DNA from: Proteles cristata cristata
Taxonomy: Eukaryota > Chordata > Mammalia > Carnivora > Hyaenidae
DNA length: 64,000 bases
NCBI GenBank assembly: GCA_017311185.1
Contig: JAESUZ010000344.1
Location: 62,001-126,000, forward strand
Reading direction: 5' to 3'
In this document: positions 44,466-56,123 of the stretch, piece after piece
How positions within the stretch are numbered: the first letter of the stretch is position 1
How the letters are laid out: every line of letters begins with the position of its first letter
Notes under the pieces: model-generated
Told to the model about the DNA's origin: nothing
Databases searched by the model: none
What the model saw: only the letters and a program-made list of their open reading frames with translations
Program-made: the position numbers and the translations under genes

Positions 44466-44629
44466 TTCTTTTTTTTTAATTTTTAAAAATTATTTATTTA
44501 TTTATATATATATAAATATATATAATATATATATATAAATATATATTATATATTATATTATTATATATTATAATATATTATTATATATTATAATATATAT
44601 ATTATATATATATATTATATAGTTTATAT
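44466..44629. repeat. Poly(T)/(TTTA)n leading into a long TA-rich palindromic block
   Basis: Begins like the tail of an antisense felid SINE (tttttttttaatttttaaaa, then ttatttatttattta) and continues as about 130 bp of ATATAT/TATAAATA/ATATTATA words that are almost pure A+T and strongly self-complementary. Cruciform or slippage prone. Confidence 0.85.
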
Positions 44630-44799
44630 GCTTTGAACCTTTAATATAGGTGAAGAGTGTTGTTTATTAAAACACTAGCAACTCACTAGGTTTCAAAGAA
44701 TTAATATCAAACTTCAATCAATAAAAAATACTAATACAAATGGTCATGGTGATAATATATAGAGGAAATTCATTTTGTATAGAAAAGCCATTCATCAAA

Positions 44800-45110
44800 A
44801 TTTTCCTATATACTTACTCTTTGTTTATATTATTTTAATGTCTGCCAATATCTCATATCTGGATATACCATATCAAACTTCAATTGTTAGGACATTTCAT
44901 TTCCCTCCCCCCATTACTTACTATAATAAGAAATGCTCAGATGACCATCTCACACAGAAATCTCAGCATAAGTCCACATTCCAGGTTATGTTCTCCAGAT
45001 TCCCAGAAATAGCATTACTGGGATCTCCACTTTTAACGTCCGCTTTGAAAGCCTTCTGTGGATTTAATATTCTAAAAGTGTTCTGGCTCACCGCAGAGAA
45101 CATCTAAACA
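44800..45110 (-). mobile_element. Ancient L1M-like fragment
   Basis: attcccagaaatagcattac and tgggatctccacttttaacg recall the antisense old-L1 'attcctagaagtggaattgctgggtca' segment. Upstream taccatatcaaacttcaatt fits the same element. Heavily diverged. Confidence 0.45.
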
Positions 45111-45329
45111 TCCTCTAAGCAGAGGAGATGAGGTGTCTCACTCAGGACATGGCACTGGTTCAGTGGCGCCATTCTGCACACATGCCGGATGTGGGGGCAA
45201 CGGGACCTACCCGGATATGTGGATTGTCAGAGAGATGGCTCTGTTCGGAAAGACAAGGGGAGATTTCTTGCCCAGATTCAAGTCTGTGAGAGCCCTGAGG
45301 GAAATCCAGGTGAAGTCCGTGTCAGCAGC

Positions 45330-45560
45330 TCACCTTTAAATATTGGACTTGGAATGTGATCAATCAGCAAGCCATGAGGGAGGAAGTATAAATAAAACAT
45401 GTCCCTCGCAAAGAGGGCAAAGCTGCAATTTGCCAAGTGCACTGTAATTGCTTCTGGTTAATTATCTCAGTGGTGAGCTGGGAGCACCAAAGGCATACAC
45501 TTACATCCACATTGTGGATAAAAATAATGCCAATCCTTGGATAATTCTGATTTTATTGTT
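45330..45560. promoter_or_regulatory. Repeat-free block with clustered homeodomain-like motifs
   Basis: gtgatcaatcagcaagccat, cactgtaattgcttctggtt and aattatctcagtggtgagct lie in DNA without repeat character. Candidate conserved noncoding element only; conservation is untested. Confidence 0.2.
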
Positions 45561-45664
45561 GAGATGTAGACAATGCAGACCCAGTTCCCTTGGATGGTGA
45601 GAGACGTAGTGGCTTTGTACAGCTCCACTTTTTGGGGTGTCAGTTTTTATCATCATTGTAACTA

Positions 45665-45890
45665 CTTATCATTTTAGTGATATAGTTATTAATAATCAGT
45701 GCTAATAAGACTTACGAAATTGTAGTTGTTGGGCTGTACACTTCATAGGCATTAGCTCACTAAATGTCCTCAACAACCCAAGGAAGGAGGATTGTTTTCT
45801 TAATTTTCAGACTTGGGAACTGAGGCTTAAAGAGGTTAAGTGACTTGCTCAAGGTCACACAGCTGACATTAAATCCCAGCTATTAGCTGG
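45665..45890 (-). mobile_element. MIR SINE
   Basis: One of the better MIR copies here: gggctgtacacttcatagg, attttcagacttgggaactg, aggcttaaagaggttaagtg, acttgctcaaggtcacacag. Confidence 0.85.
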
Positions 45891-45899
45891 GAACCATAA

Positions 45900-47475
45900 A
45901 ATTTTCTTGTAACCACTGTAGCAGACATCTTCGTGCCACACCTTGATCTCCCCAGACCCCTTTGGCCCATCCTTCCCATACTAGAGGTATTGTTAACAGC
46001 TCACACCTGAAACCCTTTTGGAAGTATTGTCCTTCTGAGATTAGAGCCATTTTGCCTGGAAGTACCTGGCAGTAACAACACGCAGCCTGGAGCAGCCCAT
46101 GGCCGATAACTAGCTAGAGCAGAACATGAAAGCCCAGCAACCTTGTGTTAGGGTGGCTCAAGTTCCGTGATACAGTGTCTCTCTAGAGCTCTCTGCAGAA
46201 TCAGGCTGTAGTTAGACATTACCATCACCTGAACTACATTCTTGTTTGATTTCTTCTCCTTCCTATCCTCCCTCCCTCCCTCCCATACAGCTTCTCCTGA
46301 GATCATTCCCTTAATGAATGCCTTTTAAACAAATCTCCTCTCAGGGTTTTGCTTCTAGGGAGACTGACCAGAGACAACCACTATGCTAAGTGTACTGATT
46401 TGCTGAAGGAATTCTTCCCAGGGAAGCAGTATCACCGTGCCTTGTCTGCATGACCTTGTATAAGTTCCTTATATTACGGCACCTCATGTCCCTTCTCTGA
46501 AAGATGAGTCGAATAGACTGCATGGTCCCCAGAGCCTCTTCTAATCTTGTGAGCCACCAATATTTCCACCTTCTAAATATTCATTTGTTTGTACATAGCT
46601 GTATGGTTCTTCCCAAAGAGGGACATTTGGTTTGGCAATTTGCCCCTGGTGGGATGACTCCCAGAGAACATGAGCTTACTTTTTTCTGCCTCTCTCCATC
46701 CCCACCACTGGGAACTCCTGAAGAGAGTGGAGCTCACTCAGTCTTTGTGTGCATGACCATAAAGGCTGGAGTATTCTGTTAAATCTGAAATGTCTTTAGG
46801 AGGAAATATATTCCTAAGGTTAGGGAACAAGGTCAGCATCCCCCAGGGCAGGCAAGTTCCTGACTGGGGTGGGGACAGCTTCAAACATTCCATGCCTGGA
46901 ACGGGTAAGATGCACACAGTGGATGTATCATTGGATTCATCAAGATGGAGGTCACTGGTGACTTTGACAAGAGTAGATTCAATGGATAAATAAATAGAGA
47001 ACAACAGGAGGTAAGGAAGCAGAATAGGTCAGATAGGAGGGGGACAGGCCACCCATGGAAGAAGGAAGGCAGTGTACATGGTCTAGCTCACAAGGTTGGT
47101 GGACAAGATGTGGGAATGACAGGGCCTCACTCTTTTAAATGCTCTTCTGAAGAGTCATAAGTTGAAGGTGAGAAAGGGTAGAAATTGGGAAAGGGCCTAG
47201 CAAGATTTGCTTAGTTGTGGCCTCAAATGTCCAACTGGGGTTCTGAGGTTGAGTGGTATATGGTCTCTTGATGGGTATCTAGGTGTATGTGGGAGGAGGG
47301 TGTTCAGAATTGGAACTTGCAGGAAACACAGCTCAGTTATTAGTTATATGTTGATGCTTCCCAGTCTACCTGTAACCCAAACATATCTCCTAAGACCCAA
47401 GGTGTATATTCTAGTACCTTTTGGATGCCTCCACATCGTACAGGCATCCCAGACTCAAAATCTCCAAAACTGAAC
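45900..47475. other. Noncoding DNA with old repeat remnants
   Basis: 45910-46400 looks like an old LTR-class repeat ending in gaatgccttttaaacaaatc and ggtttTgcttctagggagac (capital marks case only). A (CCTC)n run lies at 46266-46284. About 46400-46540 resembles a sense MIR (tgaccttgtataagttcctt). No gene recognised. Confidence 0.45.
46266..46284. repeat. Short (CCTC)n tract
   Basis: About four and a half CCTC units within an old repeat. Confidence 0.7.
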
Positions 47476-47492
47476 TCAGAATTTCCTCCTTA

Positions 47493-47706
47493 GGGGCGCC
47501 TGGGTGGCTTAGTCGGTTAAGCGTCTGACTTTCGCTTAGGTCATGATCTCGCGGTTCGTGGGTTCGAGCCCCATGTCGGGCTCTGTGCTGACTGCCAGCT
47601 CAGAGCCTGGAGCCTCTTTCAGCCTGTGACTCCCTCTCTCTCTGATCCTCCCCTGCTCACGCTCTCTCTCTCTCTCTTCTAAAAATAAATAAAACATTAA
47701 AAAAAA
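47493..47706 (+). mobile_element. Young-looking felid SINE
   Basis: gggcgcctgggtggcttagt, ggttcgtgggttcgagcccc (intact B box), gctgactgccagctcagagc, tail aaataaataaaacattaaaa. Exact 15-bp duplication agaatttcctcctta at 47478-47492 and 47707-47721. Confidence 0.97.
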
Positions 47707-47721
47707 AGAATTTCCTCCTTA

Positions 47722-49184
47722 AAATCCACTATAAAAAATAAAGAGAAAGGAGAAGTTCTGAAAATAGTCTCAAGGGTTAGGAAGTAGATTTCCCAGGGAA
47801 ATTGCTAGGCACCACAAAGAGATAGACCTTCATAGTTAAAGTGAGACCTGTTTGCATGGTGTATTCCCCTGTAGCCAAATTCAGCAGCTCAGGTGCAGAG
47901 CTGGATGGTTTGCATTTAACTAGGATTAGGTTTTTGCTGAAGTGTTTTGATAAGCAGGCTAGAGAGGTAGGAAGCTGTTAATAAAGTGAATTAGCATAGT
48001 GATGAGTTGTGGTATCTAAGCAAGAAAGTAAAGGTGAGAAGGACATGATGAATAATAAAAAGCAAAAAGGTTAATGGACTTCAGCTCCTGTTAGATTCAA
48101 AGAATGTGGGTATCATTGAGCAAGTGAACTGGAGACTCAAGAGGTTGTGTTCAGCAAGTAGAATGGATGTAGCTGAGACATTGAGGGGGTGCTGATATTG
48201 GAAATGACAAGGTCTAGGGTGTGCTGAGAGACAGCGACTGAGGTGGGTTGGAGAAAAGTGGAAGGAAGGACCAAGGGACAGTGCAAGGGTGCTAGAAGAT
48301 TGTCTGTACAGGTGTTAATGTCCTTGAGGATGATGAAGAGAGTAAAGGTGGAGAGGAAGACAGTGAACAAGGTAATAAAATCTCTAATGAAGAGTATAAT
48401 TGTCTAAAAAAGTCAAAAAATTCTAAAAGGAGGTTTCTAAAAATGGAGACAGAGGATGGTCTAGGATTCATAGGAGTTGGGATTTTGGTGAGAGAAAAGA
48501 GGGGAAGTGGTCTAGATGTAACAATGAGGAACTATGAGGATACTGGCTCCACCTTTGGGAAATAAAGCAGGTCCCACCTGAGAGACCTGAAGGAAAGGTA
48601 TGCTTCCAGAAGCAAGCAGTGTTCACAGATTCCTTTAGCCCCCAGTGTACTCAGTGCCATCAGCAGGGAAAGAGCAATCAAACAGGGTGCCATTGCTATA
48701 GGATTTCTATCAGAAAATCACTTGTCAGACTGTTGTGGAAATAGAAGACTGATTCTCTGCATCAATTCTAATCTCTTTAAAGTATGCCCTCCTGTACTGC
48801 AGAGACTGGAAAGGTGAAGATGGAATTTCCCAGACTCCCTTGCAGCTAGGTTTCCAGATATGCTCCAACTTCAGCCAAGCACACATGCTCAGGAGAGATC
48901 CAGGAGGTAGAAATGAGGTAGAGGCCATGTTTCCACAGCATCTGATGACAGCATAGTGATGGAGCTGTGGCTGGTCAAGTCTTTAATGATGCTGTAAGCC
49001 CTCTGATACCCTGAAATAAATCCTTCTGCTTAGTATTGCTAGAGTATACTCTACATTGTACAACTAAATTCTCATGGGAATATGTGCCCAAATGAGACAG
49101 TGGGAATGAAGGTGCCCTATGAGTATAAAGTAGTGCCCTCAAGATAAACCACTGGCTTATTAGGGAATAAGAACTTTCCAAGAG
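47722..49184. other. Noncoding DNA
   Basis: No gene. 48740-49020 (ggaatttcccagactccctt, gcagctaggtttccagatat, gaaataaatccttctgctta) resembles an old MER/LTR-class repeat of unknown family. Confidence 0.4.
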
Positions 49185-49375
49185 CAGGGCTTAAGAACCC
49201 ACCGTGTGCCAGGCATCATTTTGAGACCTCATATAGCCCTGCAGAGCAGACATGATCATCCCATTGTGTAAATGAAGAAATTGCAGCAGAAAGAAGCTGC
49301 ATCTTTGTTAAGATCACAGAGCTGGAAAGTAGCAGAACTGGGTTTGTTAAATTGTCATACCATGCTGCCTCATTT
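49185..49375 (-). mobile_element. MIR SINE fragment
   Basis: gtgtgccaggcatcattttg, cccattgtgtaaatgaagaa, agatcacagagctggaaagt: MIR antisense. Confidence 0.75.
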
Positions 49376-49653
49376 GGTAGAGACTCTATCTCGGATACAA
49401 GTACCTGAAAAAGTTCCAAAGTACAGAAAAGTGACTTTTGTGCTAAGAAATATCTCTAGGGGGCATTCTTACCTCTTAAAAACATTAGTAAATTGGAGTA
49501 ACTTGATTCTATGAAAGGCTAGCCATGCTTCTTTTTGGCCATCCTACTAACTCACAAAGATTCCTAAATGGTAAGGAATTAAAGATGAGATAAGAAGGGC
49601 TGTTGGAATCCTGAGCTCCCAAGAATAGGGATGAAAAGAGAGGATTGTTTTAA

Positions 49654-49695
49654 TAAAAAAAAAAATAAATAAATAAATAAATAAATAAATAAAAA
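49654..49695. repeat. A-rich tail with (AAAT)n microsatellite
   Basis: aataaaaaaaaaaa followed by about eight AAAT units. Resembles the tail of a sense retroposon without a recognisable body; likely polymorphic. Confidence 0.85.
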
Positions 49696-50259
49696 GAAGG
49701 GCTCAGGAGCCATCAAAGGTGCTGAGCTCAGCTCTATGGGAGGGGTGATGTGACAGATGCTCAGTTAAGATTAAAGCTCAAGGCAGAAGAAGAATAAAGA
49801 GTTATGGGCAAAGCAAAGAAGTGAGATGGCAGGGGAAAGATCCAGCACCCCTAGGAAGGTGCTCTGCACAAGAGGCCACAACTCCAGCTGGGGAACAAGG
49901 AGAGACCCACGGTGGGTGGGGGTCTGCTGCAGAGCCGAGGCAAGGGGAGGAGAGGAGCCAGTAGAGAACAGCTCATCAGAAAGGACAGCAAAATAATGAA
50001 GTGGAGGAGAGAATGACCAAGAAGAAAGGCACTTGAGATGTGGTGAAGCTTTAATTGGTCCTTTTCAGCATTTTTCTTCTGTCAGAGAAAAATGGGACTC
50101 TGACTGGTCTGGTTCAGCCATCCTGGATTGGAGTGTCATTATCTTAATCCTAAACACAGCTTCCTGGGGCCCCATGCCTTCCTTGAAGGCAATGCGTCCA
50201 TGTCACCCAGCTCAGGATTTTCTAGTTCATTAGCTACTAATAGCACAGAGGCATGGACC

Positions 50260-50680
50260 CAGGTTATATTAGGCTGGATCAGGCATGCCACTTTGGGAGA
50301 ATTACCCAGCTTCTCTGAACCTTTTTCCCATCAGTAAAATGAGAAGATAATCATACATGTTGTATAGCTTAAATGAGAGACTGCCTGAGAAGGGCCCAGC
50401 AGAGGGCTTGGTACACAGGAAGTTCTCAATCAGTGCTTTTGTTGTCATTATTTAGTGCCCTCTACTTTCTCTCTACACCCTTACCTGGTGAGATAGAAAA
50501 TATTAAGATGAAAGGATCTCGATTATTACTTGGTTTTACACTTACTTGCTATGTGATTTGGGAAAGTCTCCAGATCTCTTTTGGCCTCAATTTTCTTATC
50601 TCTGAAAGAGCACAGATGAAAAAGTTGAAAGGAATGAGGTCTGTCCTTGACAGGGTCTTGTAATTTATATTCCCACGGAA
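50260..50680 (+). mobile_element. Two tandem sense MIR fragments
   Basis: First at about 50260-50455 (ctgaacctttttcccatcag, taaaatgagaagataatcat, ttggtacacaggaagttctc). Second at about 50505-50680 (acttacttgctatgtgattt, ggcctcaattttcttatctc). Both show the MIR sense order. Confidence 0.65.
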
Positions 50681-52140
50681 ATACTCCTGGAAAGTCAGAG
50701 TTAGTGCTTCCCTTCTGCACAAGTAGGGACAGTCTTCATCTTAGGCTCTGTGCTGAGGTAGTGTGACTCCACAGATAATTCCACCAGGCCTTCTTTGTGC
50801 CAAGCATGGGGTCAGATGATGAGAGTAGGAGAGGGCAAGCTAAGTCACTGCCCTGGATGTACTCATGTTTAGTGGAAAAAATAGGAAGAAATACAAGGCT
50901 AATTCCAACCCACAGTGGTGCAGGCAATGATGGCTGATGCACAAGGTAGAGACAGAGTGCAGAAGATGGATAGATTTGCTTGCTGCAGGGGTGGGAGAGG
51001 GCTTCTCAGAGAAAATGAGAAGAGCCCCTTCACTGTTCGTAACACTAATACATGTTCAGTAGAAAAAAAATATAGAACAAATAGAAAAGCATACGGGGTG
51101 TGGGGGAGGAAATCCCATTTTGGTGCATATATGTTCTTCCTATCCTATGTATGGTATGTGTGGGGACATTATCCAAACTTGAGATTGAAGTTTGCATCCT
51201 ATGTTGTCACTTGCTTTTCAGTTTTAACAAAAGGCCCTAAAAATGAATAAGAGTTTATTTAAAGGCAAGCAGGAAAGAGAGGAGAGGGGGCAGCAATCTT
51301 CCAAGCAGCAGGGACAGCATGGGAAGTAGGAGCTTCAGCTTTGTACTTGAAAGTTGGTGCATTTCTTTCCCACATACAGCACAGTAGTGATGGGAAATGA
51401 CACATTTATCTTCACCTGTCTGAGTTTCTGGGTTTGGGTATTGAGCATCAACTGGTTCTCTATGTACTCAGCACTAGAGACACACTTAGTTCAGAAACTG
51501 AATAAAGCAGAATCTTCAAGTGGCTCCATAGCCCTTCCCCAGCATGATGAGGTGAAGAAGTTTTAGTGGAGAAAAAGATGTGTGGCACTCCAAAGGCCTG
51601 CCTTGTCACATCACATCGTGAGGTGAGAGTTCCCAAGAGGTTCCCTCTGCTTCAGGTCATTAGACTCAGGCTATGTGTACCCCTGGGAACTCTGCAATTT
51701 CAGGCACACTCAACTGGACCAGGGAGTATGACCTGAGCTGTGGCCATCCAGATGTTGGCTGGTCCTAAGGGAGGCCAGCTCAGCATGTCTTGGTGCAAAA
51801 CTCTCTGGAAGATAGGTTCTAAAATGTTAGGTCTTCAGCATTTGGTCACAAGAAGTTGGGCTGTCCTTACACCCATGACAAGCTGATCATTCCAGTTCTC
51901 CAAAGGGCTCAGTATCCATTCCACTCCTAAAAACCCCAGTGAGCCTATGGCTGATGAGCCAATGTCTGGCACTACCTCACATCCTATTGCATCATTACCT
52001 GAATCCCTGCTCCTAGAATAAACCATGTCTGATTTTTCCTTGAAATCTGAATGACAGTTGCCTTTCCTGACCTGTTATTGATGGGCTGGGCTGGCTCATG
52101 CCAGCTTGTTAATGCTGTTTATTAGATTTTTGGACTCTGA
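50681..52140. other. Noncoding DNA
   Basis: Mixed unique DNA. About 50780-51010 shows old LINE-like wording (cttctttgtgccaagcatgg), and 51020-51240 weak old-L1 character. No gene recognised. Confidence 0.4.
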
Positions 52141-52141
52141 G

Positions 52142-52523
52142 GTATTTTTTTAAATACAGTTTATTGTCAAGTTGGTTTTCATATAACACCCAGTGCTCAT
52201 CCCAACAAGTGCCCTTCTCCATGCCCATCAACCATTTTCCCATCTCCCCCACCCCCATCAACCCTCAGTTTGTTCTCAGTATTGGAGAGTCTGTTGTGGT
52301 TTGCCTTCCTCCCTCTCCTTAACTATTCCCCTCCCTCCCCTCCCCTATGGTCTTCTGTTAAGTTTCTCCTGAGTAAAAACATATGGTATCTGTTTTTCTC
52401 TGCCTGACTTATTTCACTTAGCATAACACCTTCGAGTTCCATCCACATTGCTACAAATGGCCAGATTTCATTCTTTCTCATTGCCATGTAGTATTCCATT
52501 GTATATATAAACCACATCTTCTG
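52142..52523 (-). mobile_element. 5'-truncated felid L1 3' end
   Basis: Antisense L1 tail: ttattgtcaagttggttttc, atataacacccagtgctcat, cagtttgttctcagtattgg, tgcctgacttatttcactta. On the minus strand the end of ORF2 is readable (FIYTMEYYMAMRKNEIWPF, 52440-52520) and ends in the 3' UTR. It shares its 3' end with the L1 at 38061-39096. Confidence 0.92.
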
Positions 52524-53840
52524 TAAACCACAGATATTATTAAATGTTAAATTATATATATTTGCAATTAAACTATATTTTAAAAAGTAATAAATACTCA
52601 AAACTCATTTCTACCCAGTTATTTTATACATTTTACTCTTATCTATGCCCTCGAGTCTGTTTATATTTATATTCTACCTATATAATGGTGTGCTATGGCA
52701 CGCCTCTTCCCGATTTCACATTCAGTGACCTCATGTTGGTAGCTTGAAAGCAGGCATGGGTGGGAGTATTCACACCTCAGAAATCAGCAAATGCTATAAA
52801 TCATGGCTTTCCCCCCTTGAGAGCTGATTGTTAAACATTTATCAGCACACCACCACCTATAGGCACCGGAGGAAAGTGGGCTTCCTGAAGTTACATTATC
52901 AGGGAACACATAAGCCATGCTCAGTTCCACAGGCAAGACAGCATGGCCTACGGGCTGAAAGTTGTTCTGTATTTGTCACCCATTTATTAATACAGTTTGC
53001 TCACAGCATAGGTTTCCTGGCCTCTTTCTAAGAGGCAGATACACTTGATTCACTCACAGGACTGTTATCATTACTGCATTGCTGTTTGGCTCTTTATAAT
53101 TTAATTAGCATGGAGCAGCCCGGATACATCTTTTCTATCTCCGTGCTTGCCTGAGGCACTGTCTAAGTAGAAACTAGAGAAGTCCTCAGTGCTTGGGCCA
53201 CTTGCTGCTACATGCAGATGGCTTGTGGACCAAAGCCGGCTTCGTGGGGAAATAGTTCCATAACCGTCTCCCCCCTACTGAGATGACAGTGCCCAGACCC
53301 CTCCTCTGCCTTGCCAGCTGTGAACTGGAGGGATGCCAGCCATTCCACCTGCTGGCCCCCTCTTCCCAAAGGGATAGGATGGAATTACTTAGGATGTCAT
53401 GGAGAATATTAATTAACTGGACTGTTGCAATCTCCTGTATCCACATGTGGGCTGCCAGAGTGCATAGAGATAACAAATTACTGGCCACCTTAAAGTGAGA
53501 CTCCAGTGATCACTGCAGACCAGCATGTTCCTCTGGGCAACAAACAGGGAAGCCTCACAATGTCACCCTGGGACTGGTTGATGTTGGCCAAGGAAGGGCA
53601 CAAACATGGCTCCAGTACAGCAAAGGACGTGGCAGATGTGCAGGGATCGTTCAGGTGCAGTGGGAAGCAATTTGCTTTTATTTCTGAAATAAACCCATAG
53701 AAGCCAAGTGACCTTGAGGGTTGGAAGCCCTTTTTGCAAACAGAATCTGTAGTCAAAAAGTCTTGGCCCTAGTGGGAGGAGCCTGCAGATGAGGTCAAGG
53801 GGATGGGCATAGAGGCCAGTAGTTAGGGTTCCCCTCCCAT
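52524..53840. other. Noncoding DNA with possible conserved blocks
   Basis: No gene or young repeat. 53040-53120 (tttataatttaattagcatg) and 53395-53470 (gagaatattaattaactgga) are repeat-free and contain homeodomain-type TAATTA motifs. Confidence 0.35.
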
Positions 53841-53844
53841 CTCT

Positions 53845-54265
53845 GTCCTCACCACCTCAGTCAGGCTCAACTTCATCATCTTAACCAGGGATGAAAATAC
53901 TAATAGGTGCTCCATAGGGCTGTGCTGTGGATTCAATGCAGAATGTAAAAAGTTTAGCGGGGGGCCTGGTACCTTGTGGTCAGGGGCAAAGTTGGGAGAA
54001 GGACATTTCACACAAAATTCCTTTGTTGAAGTTTTTAGATTATATGTTTATATTACCTATTTTTTTAAGGTGAAAAAAATAATGCTACACAAGCAAAGTT
54101 GTAAAGAATTGGAAAAAGGATGACAAAGGCCCACAAATCTCTCTCCTCTCAAAGGATCATTTTACCTTATTTGTATAATGGGGTAATAATAGCACCAACA
54201 TCACAGGGTGTTTGTGAAGAAGAGGGCTCAGCCTAGTGCCCAGCTTGTGGTTGTAGCTCTGTAAA
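53845..54265 (+). mobile_element. Two sense MIR fragments
   Basis: 53845-53990 (cttcatcatcttaaccaggg, gtgctgtggattcaatgcag) and 54150-54265 (ttaccttatttgtataatgg, ggtaataatagcaccaacat), both with MIR 3'-half character. Confidence 0.55.
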
Positions 54266-56123
54266 TTTGCCTGCCTTCATTCGTGAAAAGCCCATGAACC
54301 AAGACCCTGCATACAGCCTGCTTTTCTAGCCTTAGGTCCTCTTTCGTCGTAGGCGGTATTAGGAGGATCTTGAGATAGAGGGGTCCAGTCTTCAGCCCGG
54401 AAATCCCTGCAACTGGTCTCAGCAAGAAACTCAGGGCTCAGTGTTAAGTCTGAGCCTCCTTGGCAGAATGGCAGAAGTCCCCAAAGTCACCAGTTTCTGG
54501 AAGGTGGTTACTGGCAGTTTCCAGCGGTGCTGCTGGCCTGACCTGACTCTGGTTACCAGCAGGTGTGAATGCAGGATTTAGGAAGGCAAATGGATCTCTG
54601 GATCTTTTTTGTTTGGCAGGGATGAGAGGTCTGGCAGGAAAGTAGGAGGCACAAACTAAATGTGCGAGGGAAGGCTTGGGTAGTTGATAAGCTTTCCGTT
54701 GCAAGTTAGATCAAACTCACTGCAGCCTCCTTGAGATAACTGAGAATTCCAGGGGCATGTGGGTTTCAGGCTCAGTTAGATCCTGGTGTTCAAACAATGT
54801 TGCTGTTTCTCATTTCTGTTCTCCTTATTGGCTTCCTTCTCAGAGAAAATGACTGCCCAGGGCTCTAGGTCTCTACCCTGGCAAGTTCAAGTCCAGTGGG
54901 GAAGGAGAGACCACTTCTCTGTCAGCCACCTTGGAAATCCCACCACATCTCTCTGACTTGATCAGGTTCCAAGCCCATTCCTGAACCAGTCATCTTTGCC
55001 AGGGGAGTTTGATCAGAAGTTAGCTGAACTCTACGCAAAACACATGGACTGCATTGTGAGAGAGTTCACCAGAGGGAAATTGAGGCACCATGAGCAAGAG
55101 AATAAAGAAGTGGAAACACAGCAGCACCCATTGCACAGGGCAGCCCAGAAAATCAGGTGTTAATGGTTCAGGTCAAGTCCCAGAGCCTCCTGGGCTTTCC
55201 ATCTGTGGACTCTTTGACCCATTTGGGACTGGCTTCTGGCTTCAGTGTCATCTCCAGGTTATATAAACGCCACCGTCCTCCACCTTGCCCAGGCAGTTAG
55301 GAACCTCACCTTCCTGCAAATTTCTCAGGAATAGCCTTACTATTCCCCTTAATGTGTCAGTGCAGGCTTGTGCCTGTTTCCCTGAGGAACACATGGAGAT
55401 GACAGAGCCCCAGAGGGGAATTGCTGCATGGTAGTCCTGGAAGGCTGGACCCCTCCCAGGCCCTGTGTCTCCCCTCTGCAGTCAAGATGCCTGTGCCCAG
55501 ACTGGACAGAGGAACAGAGGAGCCTCTGCCTTCCATGGACCATGCTGGCTTGGCCCTGAGTAGCAGCAGTGATCAGAGGTGACCGAAGGCCAGAATGCCG
55601 TCCCTGAATGCTCCAGGCCAGATGTGACCAGAGCCTTCAAATGGTGTTGGTGGGGGGAGATGGGTCCTGAGAGGAAGCCTCTGGGACGGCTAAGATTGAA
55701 TTTACCATATGTCTCACCATCTTGGTGAGTGGGAACGTGGAGTTAGATTTAATTTGATTGCATGAAACAAAGTCATATGATATTCACTTCAGAGCATTTG
55801 AGTGGAATGAAAATCAAAGCAACCTGACCGGTATTTATGCAACACCTCCATTATGCACAGGGCTATGCATAATGCCTGTGTCAGGTGCTTTTATAGAACA
55901 GATCCTGCTGAAGGGTCTGTAGAGACAGTGATGCCATCTTTTTGGTCCGTATTTTACCTTGTGTCTCAAATCTTCTGAAAAGGGAGTTACTCTGAGCTGC
56001 TAGCTGAAATCTTCCCCTTTTCTCTTAGCCTGTCCTCAGTGGGGATGGAGATCAACTCTTCACTCTTATTCATCCTCTCTACATTCCTCTGTTCTTCTCT
56101 TCTAGGCTATAGAAGCAGTGTTC
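54266..56123. other. Noncoding DNA without recognised features
   Basis: About 1.9 kb. I see no gene, transposon or tandem repeat that I can support. Confidence 0.45.
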
